From Desulfobacteraceae bacterium (lineage in GTDB: Bacteria; Desulfobacterota; Desulfobacteria; Desulfobacterales; Desulfobacteraceae): a stretch of DNA of 10,561 bases. How positions within the stretch are numbered: the stretch's first letter is position 1; every line of letters starts with the position of its first letter. The notes under the pieces were generated by a model that did not search any database, was not told the origin of the DNA, and saw only the letters and a list, made by a program, of their open reading frames with translations. Both the position numbers and the translations under genes were made by a program. The stretch covers positions 1 through 10,561 of the forward strand of contig JAGLLQ010000015.1 of the NCBI GenBank assembly GCA_023140455.1. The letters are read 5' to 3'. This document shows, piece after piece, positions 1 through 6,060 of the stretch.

Positions 1-123
1 ATAAGTCTGTGACTGGGTTGCATTCATGTTCTCATAAATCACTGCTGCTTCTGATAAAATTATTGCCGCAGTAATAACGCCCTGACCACCTGAGCCTGAA
101 AGTATTAATCTTGATCGCTTCAT
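1..123 (-). CDS. korC: 2-oxoacid:ferredoxin oxidoreductase gamma subunit, N-terminal part (partial)
   Basis: Only the first 41 codons are in the window; the gene continues past the left edge. The translated start carries the glycine-rich GSGGQGV motif (residues 10-16) followed by ITAAIILSEAA. This is the hallmark N-terminus of the gamma (catalytic-domain) subunit of 2-oxoacid:ferredoxin oxidoreductases such as KorC and VorC. The ATG overlaps the stop codon of the beta gene by one base (TAATG on the minus strand), so translation is probably coupled, and a GGTAGG-like Shine-Dalgarno lies just upstream inside the beta gene. Together with the three genes upstream it completes the four-subunit enzyme. 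The 2-oxoglutarate assignment follows the family pattern of the whole cluster; another 2-oxoacid is possible. Confidence 0.85.
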   Translation of the reverse strand, partial: MKRSRLILSGSGGQGVITAAIILSEAAVIYENMNATQSQTY

Positions 124-959
124 TATGCCCTACCTTTCGTTGCAGTCTGAATAATTTTTTCATACTCTTCGCAGTATTCAGGGGCTTGACTATTGTCCAC
201 AAAAATTCCTCGTTCAATTAAAGAAGGATCTTGTTCAAGTTTTTTAGAACCAATTGGAACAGTATTCTTTTTATAAAGCTCCATCATATTTGCGGCATCA
301 CCCTCTTTATTTTTTCTACCAAAATGTGTCGGACATTGTGAAAGAATTTCCACAACAGAGAACCCTTTATGATTTATAGCTCTTTTAATAAAATCAATAC
401 TTTCTGTAGCATGAAATGTTGTGGATCTTGCTACAAAACTAGCTCCTGCTGCAGTCGCAAGTTTAACAACATCAAACTCATTATCAATTGTAGAATAAGG
501 AGCTGTGGTTGCTTTTTTGCCATATCCGGTCAAAGGTGAAAACTGCCCTCCTGTCATACCATATATTCTGTTATTCATGACAATTGCAGTTATATCAATA
601 TTTCTCCTGGCTGCATGGATAAAATGATTACCTCCAATAGCAAGGGCATCACCATCACCCATGGGTACAATCAAATTTAATTTTGGCTTTGCAAGTTTCA
701 CTCCGGTTGCAAAAGCAAGTGCTCTTCCGTGTATCGTATGCAGAGAATGAAAATTAACATATCCTGAAATTCTGGCTGAACAACCAATACCGGAAGTCAT
801 TACTATGTTTGTAGGATCAAGTTCAAGTTCTTCAACTGCTCTTAATAATGAACCAAGTACTATTCCATGGCCACATCCCGGACACCAGATATGTGGAAAA
901 AATCTTTCTCTTAAATAACTTTTCACATTATATTCTTTATTACGTTTTATTTTTGTCAT
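123..959 (-). CDS. korB: 2-oxoglutarate:ferredoxin oxidoreductase beta subunit (thiamine-diphosphate binding)
   Basis: This 278-residue protein has the usual length and motifs of the beta subunit. CPGCGHG lies at residues 26-32, IGCSARISGY at 58-67, and the thiamine diphosphate/Mg motif GDGD at 101-104 is followed by IGGNH and, further on, MNNRIYGMTGGQ. C26, C29, C60 and C209 (in SQCPTHFGR) are in the positions expected to ligate the proximal [4Fe-4S] cluster. The subunit binds thiamine diphosphate, decarboxylates the 2-oxoacid and passes electrons to ferredoxin; it is cytoplasmic. The start ATG lies one base after the alpha stop codon, with an AAGGGG Shine-Dalgarno upstream, and the stop overlaps the gamma start. 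No frameshift or missing residue is seen. The alpha-ketoglutarate assignment rests on overall resemblance to KorB. Pyruvate- or branched-chain-specific relatives share the same motifs, so substrate specificity is less certain than family. Confidence 0.92.
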   Translation of the reverse strand: MTKIKRNKEYNVKSYLRERFFPHIWCPGCGHGIVLGSLLRAVEELELDPTNIVMTSGIGCSARISGYVNFHSLHTIHGRALAFATGVKLAKPKLNLIVPMGDGDALAIGGNHFIHAARRNIDITAIVMNNRIYGMTGGQFSPLTGYGKKATTAPYSTIDNEFDVVKLATAAGASFVARSTTFHATESIDFIKRAINHKGFSVVEILSQCPTHFGRKNKEGDAANMMELYKKNTVPIGSKKLEQDPSLIERGIFVDNSQAPEYCEEYEKIIQTATKGRA

Positions 960-960
960 T

Positions 961-2115
961 TTACACCCCTTTCCCTTGGATCACTCTAAGGAGCGTCTTA
1001 ATATCTGTAGGTGTTATAAGTTCTCCGTCAATCCTGTTTGCAAGAAACACCTTGCCCGGATCATCAACTGCGCTCTTGACCTGGGTAAGCACTTGTCCCA
1101 TATTCATTTCAACAACAATAATAGCCTTTTTCCCGGCACATTTCTTTCTTACAAGTTCTTTTGGGAATGGCCAGATGGTCTGAAGTTCCAACACTCCAAT
1201 ATGATGCCCGCGAGCCCTTCTGTTTTTTGCAAGATGTATGGCAGATCTTGCAGAAGAACCATATGAAACCAGAACATAGTCAGCATCGTCAAGCCAGAAT
1301 TCTTTATATCTGGTTATCTGATTTACATTATTTTCTATCTTGTCCACCAGATGATGAAGCAATCCACTTACAACTTTAGGATTGTTTGACGGGAACCCCC
1401 ACATATCATGGAAAAGCCCTGTCACATTATATCTGTGTTCATCACCAAAGTCTGACATTGGAAGTCTTCCATCCTCTCTCGGAAGATATGGATGATAATC
1501 AACACCTTTTTTTACAGAAGTCCTCAATCTTTGAACTACTGTCAAATCACCCTCCTCAGGTATTGTAATTTTTTCTCTCATATGACCGATTACTTCGTCT
1601 AACAGAAGGATAACCGGAGTTCTATATGTTTCAGCAAGGTTAAAAGCCTCAACTGTCATCTCAAAAACATCCTGATGATTAGATGCAGTTAATGCAATAA
1701 TTGCGTGATCTCCATGAGTACCCCATCTTGCCTGGTTGACATCTCCCTGACTTACATGGGTTGGATTTCCTGTTGAAGGGCCTCCTCTTTGCACATTAGC
1801 GATGACACATGGTATTTCTGCCATGCATGCATACCCCAGAGCTTCCTGTTTTAACGAAAACCCGGGTCCGCTTGTGGCAGTCATGACCTTATTGCCTGTT
1901 AATGAAGCACCAACAATCGCTGCCATTGATGCTATTTCATCTTCCATCTGAATAAATCTGCCGTGTCTTTTTGGAAGTTCCTGCGAAAGAAGTTCGGCGA
2001 TTTCAGTAGAAGGTGTAATAGGATAACCGGCAAAGAAATCAATCCCCGCGTACAGCGCTCCTTCTACGCAAGCTTCATTCCCCTGAACAAATTTAACTTT
2101 ATTATTCATTGTCAT
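961..2115 (-). CDS. korA: 2-oxoglutarate:ferredoxin oxidoreductase alpha subunit
   Basis: The 384-residue product is full length for a stand-alone alpha subunit. It has the GYPITPSTE motif (residues 30-38) that contacts thiamine diphosphate and substrate, then MEDEIAS (57-63), TATSGPGFSLKQE (79-91) and RGGPSTGNPTHVSQGD (110-125). The C-terminal half carries the transketolase C-terminal-like domain, with YGSSARSA and a conserved VVEMNMGQ. The alpha and beta subunits form the active site together; electrons leave through the small ferredoxin subunit encoded just upstream. The chosen ATG at 2115 overlaps the ferredoxin gene by 14 nt. A second in-frame ATG six bases later (residue 3) is an equally plausible start, because the conserved region only begins at about residue 8 (KFVQGNEA). 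Intact, with no anomalies. In sulfate reducers that oxidise acetate through the TCA cycle this enzyme replaces the NAD-linked 2-oxoglutarate dehydrogenase; whether it runs oxidatively here is inferred. Confidence 0.92.
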   Translation of the reverse strand: MTMNNKVKFVQGNEACVEGALYAGIDFFAGYPITPSTEIAELLSQELPKRHGRFIQMEDEIASMAAIVGASLTGNKVMTATSGPGFSLKQEALGYACMAEIPCVIANVQRGGPSTGNPTHVSQGDVNQARWGTHGDHAIIALTASNHQDVFEMTVEAFNLAETYRTPVILLLDEVIGHMREKITIPEEGDLTVVQRLRTSVKKGVDYHPYLPREDGRLPMSDFGDEHRYNVTGLFHDMWGFPSNNPKVVSGLLHHLVDKIENNVNQITRYKEFWLDDADYVLVSYGSSARSAIHLAKNRRARGHHIGVLELQTIWPFPKELVRKKCAGKKAIIVVEMNMGQVLTQVKSAVDDPGKVFLANRIDGELITPTDIKTLLRVIQGKGV

Positions 2116-2323
2116 CTTCCTTCTGAATTATAATTTCTATTGCCAGATCAGGGCATCTCAGTTCACAAAGCTTGCAGCCGATGCAATCTTCAGGTCTTAC
2201 TGCAACAGCTTTTTCTTGATTATCAAGCTCCAAAACATTCTTTGGACAAAAATGGACACAAATGCCACACCCCTTACACCAGTTTCTATCAATCCGATGT
2301 TCTTTTACTTTTACTTTTCCCAT
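2102..2323 (-). CDS. korD: Ferredoxin-type delta subunit, 2x[4Fe-4S], of the 2-oxoacid oxidoreductase
   Basis: A 73-residue bacterial-type ferredoxin with two classical CxxCxxCxxxCP motifs. The first uses C16, C19, C22 and C26; the second uses C47, C50, C53 and C57. It should carry two [4Fe-4S] clusters and act as the delta subunit that shuttles electrons from the alpha/beta catalytic core to soluble ferredoxin. It is first in the operon, ahead of alpha, beta and gamma, an order known for archaeal and deltaproteobacterial kor clusters. The ATG at 2323 is preceded by a strong GAGGA Shine-Dalgarno at a good distance, which fixes the start. The lysine-rich N-terminus (GKVKVKEHRIDRNW) is typical of this subunit. 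A free ferredoxin is possible by sequence alone, but the overlap with korA argues for a complex subunit. Confidence 0.9.
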   Translation of the reverse strand: MGKVKVKEHRIDRNWCKGCGICVHFCPKNVLELDNQEKAVAVRPEDCIGCKLCELRCPDLAIEIIIQKEDDNE

Positions 2324-2371
2324 AAAATCCTCATTTATCCAAAATAAAATTACTCATCCCAAATTAAGCCC

Positions 2372-2400
2372 TTCTTATGTTATTCAAGTATAGATGTCAA
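2372..2400 (-). promoter_or_regulatory. Candidate sigma70 promoter of the kor operon
   Basis: On the minus strand a perfect TTGACA (2400-2395) is followed after 17 bases by TAAGAA (2377-2372), a weak -10 matching 3 of 6 consensus bases. Transcription would start near 2365 and give a leader of about 40 nt before the strong korD Shine-Dalgarno. The -35 and spacing are good; the poor -10 keeps this tentative. Confidence 0.4.
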
Positions 2401-2429
2401 GAAAAAGAAACGCTTTTTAAACAAAGTTT

Positions 2430-2446
2430 CTCAATTGCCAATTGAG
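2430..2446. promoter_or_regulatory. Perfect 17-bp palindrome upstream of the glycosyltransferase (candidate operator)
   Basis: CTCAATTG and CAATTGAG form a perfect inverted repeat with a single central C. It ends 23 bp before the glycosyltransferase ATG. A -10-like TAAAAT lies 3 bp downstream at 2450-2455, so a bound protein would block a promoter there. No good -35 accompanies that box. There is no T-run, so it is not a terminator. I do not recognise the regulator. Confidence 0.4.
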
Positions 2447-2469
2447 CCTTAAAATGCTATGGTTTTACA

Positions 2470-3297
2470 ATGAAAAACGATACAATAAAACCCTTGGTCA
2501 GTGCTATTATTCCAACGTTCAACCGGGGGTGGATTATTACTGAAGCTGTTGAGTCAATTTTAGACCAGAATTACCCCAATATTGAAACAATTATTATTGA
2601 CGATGGTTCAACCGATGATACAGCGAAAAAACTTTCTCCTTATTTAGACAGAATAACCTATTTAAAACAGGAAAACAAGGGAGTAAGTGCTGCAAGAAAC
2701 CTTGGGATAAAAAAAAGTTCAGGCAAATTAACAGCATTCCTTGATTCTGACGATTTGTGGAACAAAAATAAAATAACATGTCAGGTTGATTTCTTCCAGG
2801 ATAATCCTGAAGCCATGATATGTCAAACAGAAGAAACCTGGATTAGAAACGGCAAAAGAGTTAACCCGAAACACAAACATAAGAAACTGTCCGGCATGAT
2901 TTTTGAACCCTCGCTGGAGTTATGTCTTGTAAGCCCTTCTGCTGTGATGATAAAAAAAGAACTTTTTGAAATAACAGGTCTTTTTGATGAAAGTCTGCCA
3001 GCATGTGAAGATTACGATCTTTGGCTCCGTATCAGTGCAGCAATGCCCATTTTCCTGATTGATGAGCCCTATACAATCAAAAAAGGCGGTCATGCCGATC
3101 AACTTTCAAATAACCATTCCCTTGATAAATACAGAATCAAATCAATTCAAAAGCTCTTACAAAACAATAATCTTACTGAAAAACAGCGAAACTCTGCCAT
3201 AAAGGTATTCAACAAAAAATGCATAATCTATGGGAATGGATGTATTAAGCGTGGAAAATTGGATGAAGGCAAATACTATTTAGAGCTTGTCTTCTAA
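2470..3297 (+). CDS. Family 2 glycosyltransferase
   Basis: The 275-residue protein begins with the GT-A fold of family GT2. The N-terminal strand VSAIIPTFNR is at residues 10-19, the nucleotide-binding DDGSTDD at 44-50, ENKGVSAARNLGI at 68-80, and the metal-binding DSDDLW (DXD-like) at 92-97. A likely catalytic-base region, CEDYDLWLR, is at 179-187. No membrane segment or signal peptide is visible, so it should act in the cytoplasm or on the inner face of the membrane, transferring a sugar from a nucleotide-sugar to an unknown acceptor (polysaccharide, lipopolysaccharide or protein). It stands alone, with no other glycan gene nearby, so the acceptor cannot be inferred from context. The start is fixed by the core strand nine residues in and by an in-frame stop at 2443-2445, yet no Shine-Dalgarno is recognisable. 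The C-terminal 60 residues are basic and low in recognisable motifs. Confidence 0.88.
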   Translation: MKNDTIKPLVSAIIPTFNRGWIITEAVESILDQNYPNIETIIIDDGSTDDTAKKLSPYLDRITYLKQENKGVSAARNLGIKKSSGKLTAFLDSDDLWNKNKITCQVDFFQDNPEAMICQTEETWIRNGKRVNPKHKHKKLSGMIFEPSLELCLVSPSAVMIKKELFEITGLFDESLPACEDYDLWLRISAAMPIFLIDEPYTIKKGGHADQLSNNHSLDKYRIKSIQKLLQNNNLTEKQRNSAIKVFNKKCIIYGNGCIKRGKLDEGKYYLELVF

Positions 3298-3307
3298 ACT
3301 TAATTTT

Positions 3308-3350
3308 AAAATAAAAGATTCAAAAATGATTTATTTTTTTGTTTTATTTT
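3308..3350 (+). terminator. Weak AT-only nested hairpin after the glycosyltransferase
   Basis: AAAATAAAA (3308-3316) pairs perfectly with TTTTATTTT (3342-3350), and inside it AAAAAT (3322-3327) pairs with ATTTTT (3333-3338). T-rich sequence follows. It begins 11 bp after the stop codon, where a terminator is expected, but with no G:C pairs the stem would be unstable and could arise by chance in this AT-rich spacer. Confidence 0.25.
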
Positions 3351-3405
3351 TTCCATATATTTGAATTGTTTTCTAAAAATTTATTTGTTTTGCACCACTA
3401 TTTAT

Positions 3406-3413
3406 TGTACAGT
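3406..3413 (+). repeat. Distal TGTACAGT element, inverted partner of 3461-3468
   Basis: TGTACAGT here is the exact reverse complement of ACTGTACA at 3461-3468. The centres are 55 bp apart, about five helical turns. The distal copy would lie near -76 relative to the predicted start of transcription, a plausible upstream regulator site. An 8-bp match in a 200-bp spacer is suggestive rather than proof. Confidence 0.3.
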
Positions 3414-3446
3414 TATTTTGATACATAAGGGAGCCAGTTTCCTACT

Positions 3447-3475
3447 TTGCAATACAATGTACTGTACACTATATT
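3447..3475 (+). promoter_or_regulatory. Candidate sigma70 promoter of the sensor kinase-ynjBC operon
   Basis: TTGCAA (3447-3452, 4 of 6 match to the -35 consensus) and TATATT (3470-3475, 5 of 6 match to the -10) are separated by an ideal 17 bp. Transcription would begin near 3482, leaving a leader of about 19 nt before the ATG at 3501. It is the best promoter-like sequence in the spacer and drives toward four co-directional genes with very short gaps. Confidence 0.5.
3458..3468. promoter_or_regulatory. TGTACTGTACA palindrome inside the promoter spacer (candidate operator)
   Basis: TGTAC and GTACA flank a central T in perfect dyad symmetry. The site lies between the candidate -35 and -10 boxes, the classic position for a repressor operator. 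Its right part contains ACTGTACA, mirrored by the distal element at 3406-3413. The cognate regulator is unknown and no transcription factor gene is in the window. Confidence 0.4.
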
Positions 3476-3500
3476 TAATTTAAATTGACTGGACTATTTT

Positions 3501-6020
3501 ATGAAGTACAGCCATCTCTTTTTGTTTATAATTTTGTTCTATATAGTTTCCAGTCTATTCATTGTCCCGGCAATTGCCGATGATCAAGATATAAACAAAA
3601 AAATAGAAATATCACGAACAAACCTTAAGCTTACCGTGGCTGAAAAATCCTGGCTGCAAAACCATCAAACAATTAGAATAGCAGGTCCCAGATCTTTTCC
3701 TCCCTTTCATTATTTTGAAAAAAATGGAACTCTCAGGGGAATATCTGCAGACTATATTTATATGATTATGAATCAGCTTGGTGTGAAGGTGGAAGTGCAA
3801 GAGAAACTGCCCTGGCTGGAAGTGTTAAAAAAAGCTCAAACAAAAAAAATTGATCTGATTCCCTGTGCTGCCAGAACTGCTGAACGGGATGCCTACCTCA
3901 GCTTTTCCAGCCCTTACCTTTCATTCCCGCTGGTGATTTTAACCAGAAAAGATGCTCCCTTTATTGGTGGAATTGAGGATTTGCATGGTAAAAAACTGGC
4001 CATTATAGAAAAGAACTCAACTATTGCATGGTTAAGACGTGACGGGATTAATTTTATTCCCTACTATGTAAACTCTCCGCTTGAAGGTCTTGAGGCTGTC
4101 TCTTTTGGCCGGACTGATGCCCGCATCGAAAATCTGGCTGCAGCCAGCTATCTGATACAAAGAAAAGGCCTGACCAATGTCAAGGTCGCAGCACCTACTC
4201 CATATGGCAATTATGATCTACACATGGCTGTTCGCAAAGACTGGCCCGAACTGCTCAGCATTATCAACAAAGCCCTTGCTGGTATCAGTGCTGAGCAGCA
4301 CATTGAAATTCGAAACAAGTGGCTGTCAGTTAGATACGAACATGGGATCAATAAACCAGATGTTATTAAATGGTTTTTTTTGATTATCTTTTTTGCAGCC
4401 AGTATTTTAACCATGGTTTTAATATGGAACAGAAGACTTAAAAACGAAGTTTCAAATAGAAAAATTATTGAAAAAAAATTACGCGAAAGCGAAGAACTTT
4501 TTGATTCATTTATGAAAAATCTTCCTGCATATGCCTTTATAAAAGATGCTTCCGGGAAATATTTATATGTAAATAAAGCTGTTGATTTTATAACAGACTC
4601 CCATTCCAAAAACAGAATAGGCAAGACTGACAAAGAAATTTTCCCCCCAGATGTTGCAAAAAAATTAAAGGCCAATGATGCAGAAGTTTTAAAAACCAAT
4701 AAAATTTTGGAAGTATTGGAGACCGTTACTGATAAAAACGGGGATTTAAATACTCCTTTTGTTATTAAATTCCCTATAATACAAGGTGAAGCCTCAGCCC
4801 TCATTGGAGGTATTGCCCTTGATCTTACAGAACAGATTAAAGCTGAAAAAGACAGAGATAACTTAAAAACATTATTAAACTGTATTACAGACTCCATGCC
4901 CTCTGCCCTTATTGCAATGGATGAGAATACGATTGTACTTCACTGGAACAAAGAGGCCGAAAATATAAACGGGATTGCTGCTGAAAAAGCCCTTAACAAA
5001 AAAATTAAAACGCTGTTTCCAGGGCAGTCTGAATTAATAACACTTATGGAAAATGCTCTGGAAGAAAAAACCATAAAAAAATTGGCAAACCATGTTAAAC
5101 ACAAAGGGGAGAACATATTATATGAGGATATTACCATGTATCCTATAACCAGTTCAAACTTCAAAGGTATTGTAGTACGAATTGATGATGTTACTGATCG
5201 GGTGAAAATGGAGGAGATGATTATCCAGAGTGAAAAAATGCTTTCCGTTGGCGGCCTTGCTGCAGGCATGGCCCATGAGATCAATAATCCTCTGGCAGGA
5301 GTTCTGCAAAATGTACAGGTAATTCTAAATCGTGTTACAAAGGATCTGCCGGCAAATAAACAAGCGGCAAACGAACTTGGGATCTCCCTGGATATAGTAA
5401 CTGAGTATATGAATAAACGTGGAATTATCAAACTGCTGTCATCTGTTCAGGAAGCTGGCGAACGGGCTGCCCAAATAGTTAAAAATATACTTTCCTTCAG
5501 CAGAAAAAATTCATCCTGTGCTCCCCTGAACGATCTTGCCCAATTGCTTGACAAGACTATTGAATTAGCAGAAAATGAATATAATTTAAAACAAAAGTTT
5601 GATTTTCGTGAAATAGAAATTAACCGTGAATATGATGCTATTCCTAAAGTGCAATGTGAAAAAAGTAAAATTCAGCAGGTTTTTCTGAATATTTTAAAAA
5701 ACGGGGCTGAAGCAATGGCTGAACATGAGACAAACACCCCGGACAGAAATGCAATGTTCACTTTACGGATAATGAGAGATAAAAACATGGCCCACATAGA
5801 AATAGAGGACAATGGTTCGGGCATCGATGGAAAAATACTTAAACGAATCTTTGAGCCCTTTTTTACCACCAAACCTGTAGGGATAGGTACAGGCCTTGGC
5901 CTTTCTGTTTCCTATTTCATCATAACTGAAAATCATGATGGGGAAATGAGCGTAGAGTCTACTCCCGGTTCAGGAGCTAAATTTATAATTCGCCTGCCAT
6001 TGGAAGGGAAAAAAGCATAG
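3501..6020 (+). CDS. Membrane sensor histidine kinase with periplasmic Venus-flytrap domain and two PAS domains
   Basis: This 839-residue protein has a signal peptide or first membrane helix (1-26, AIA/D junction). A type 3 solute-binding-like domain follows (about 57-277, with TIRIAGPRSFPPF and the typical ER...FSSPY motif near 128-139), preceded by the LTVAEKSWLQNH linker typical of BvgS-like sensors. A membrane helix (289-310) and two PAS domains (about 333-445 and 456-572) come next. The kinase core has AHEINNPLAG with phospho-acceptor H592, N-box N734, D770 in DNGSG, FEPFFTTK, and GIGTGLGLS. All catalytic motifs are present. About 20-25 extra residues separate the H-box from the second dimerisation helix. 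It should bind a small molecule, possibly amino acid-like, in the periplasm and autophosphorylate in the cytoplasm; there is no receiver domain. Only a weak GGA-type Shine-Dalgarno precedes the ATG. The stop is 40 bp before the next kinase. Ligand and partner regulator are unknown. Confidence 0.9.
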   Translation: MKYSHLFLFIILFYIVSSLFIVPAIADDQDINKKIEISRTNLKLTVAEKSWLQNHQTIRIAGPRSFPPFHYFEKNGTLRGISADYIYMIMNQLGVKVEVQEKLPWLEVLKKAQTKKIDLIPCAARTAERDAYLSFSSPYLSFPLVILTRKDAPFIGGIEDLHGKKLAIIEKNSTIAWLRRDGINFIPYYVNSPLEGLEAVSFGRTDARIENLAAASYLIQRKGLTNVKVAAPTPYGNYDLHMAVRKDWPELLSIINKALAGISAEQHIEIRNKWLSVRYEHGINKPDVIKWFFLIIFFAASILTMVLIWNRRLKNEVSNRKIIEKKLRESEELFDSFMKNLPAYAFIKDASGKYLYVNKAVDFITDSHSKNRIGKTDKEIFPPDVAKKLKANDAEVLKTNKILEVLETVTDKNGDLNTPFVIKFPIIQGEASALIGGIALDLTEQIKAEKDRDNLKTLLNCITDSMPSALIAMDENTIVLHWNKEAENINGIAAEKALNKKIKTLFPGQSELITLMENALEEKTIKKLANHVKHKGENILYEDITMYPITSSNFKGIVVRIDDVTDRVKMEEMIIQSEKMLSVGGLAAGMAHEINNPLAGVLQNVQVILNRVTKDLPANKQAANELGISLDIVTEYMNKRGIIKLLSSVQEAGERAAQIVKNILSFSRKNSSCAPLNDLAQLLDKTIELAENEYNLKQKFDFREIEINREYDAIPKVQCEKSKIQQVFLNILKNGAEAMAEHETNTPDRNAMFTLRIMRDKNMAHIEIEDNGSGIDGKILKRIFEPFFTTKPVGIGTGLGLSVSYFIITENHDGEMSVESTPGSGAKFIIRLPLEGKKA

Positions 6021-6060
6021 CATTATCAACAGTAAAAGACTATTCCATGGAGAATTCATT

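Larger units (their letters stand above)
3298..3500. other. 203-bp AT-rich spacer before the sensor-transporter operon
   Basis: This is the longest gene-free stretch in the window. It holds a weak AT hairpin (3308-3350), the TGTACAGT element (3406-3413), the promoter (3447-3475) and its internal palindrome (3458-3468). No small coding region with a ribosome binding site and no structured RNA were recognised. Confidence 0.6.

Noticed and set aside
848..1183. 111-codon plus-strand open frame over the korB/korA junction
   Set aside because: It runs antisense to two intact, strongly conserved genes and has no motif or ribosome binding site.
3433..3452. Possible sigma54 promoter (TTTGCA preceded by GGGAGCC)
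   Set aside because: The invariant GG/GC pair is not at the required 10-bp spacing: the position opposite the GC at 3449-3450 reads GT. The sigma70-like pair fits better.
3459..3480. LexA/SOS-box-like TACTGTACAC
   Set aside because: Only a left half resembling TACTGT is present; the matching ACAG half at the required distance is missing.
3473..3486. AT-only palindrome ATTTAATTTAAAT near the predicted transcription start
   Set aside because: It is perfectly symmetrical but made only of A and T in an AT-rich spacer, so chance occurrence is likely.
4211..4897. 228-codon open frame on the minus strand inside the first sensor kinase
   Set aside because: It is wholly antisense to well-conserved kinase and PAS sequence, its translation is serine/phenylalanine-rich without any domain, and it has no ribosome binding site or promoter. 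It is a shadow of the real frame.
4940..5431. 163-codon open frame on the minus strand across the kinase H-box region
   Set aside because: It is antisense to conserved catalytic sequence, of low-complexity composition, with no recognisable motif.
3501..6020. Direct equivalence to Bordetella BvgS
   Set aside because: The flytrap-membrane-PAS layout is similar, but there is one flytrap domain, two PAS domains and no receiver or Hpt domain, so only an architectural resemblance is claimed.
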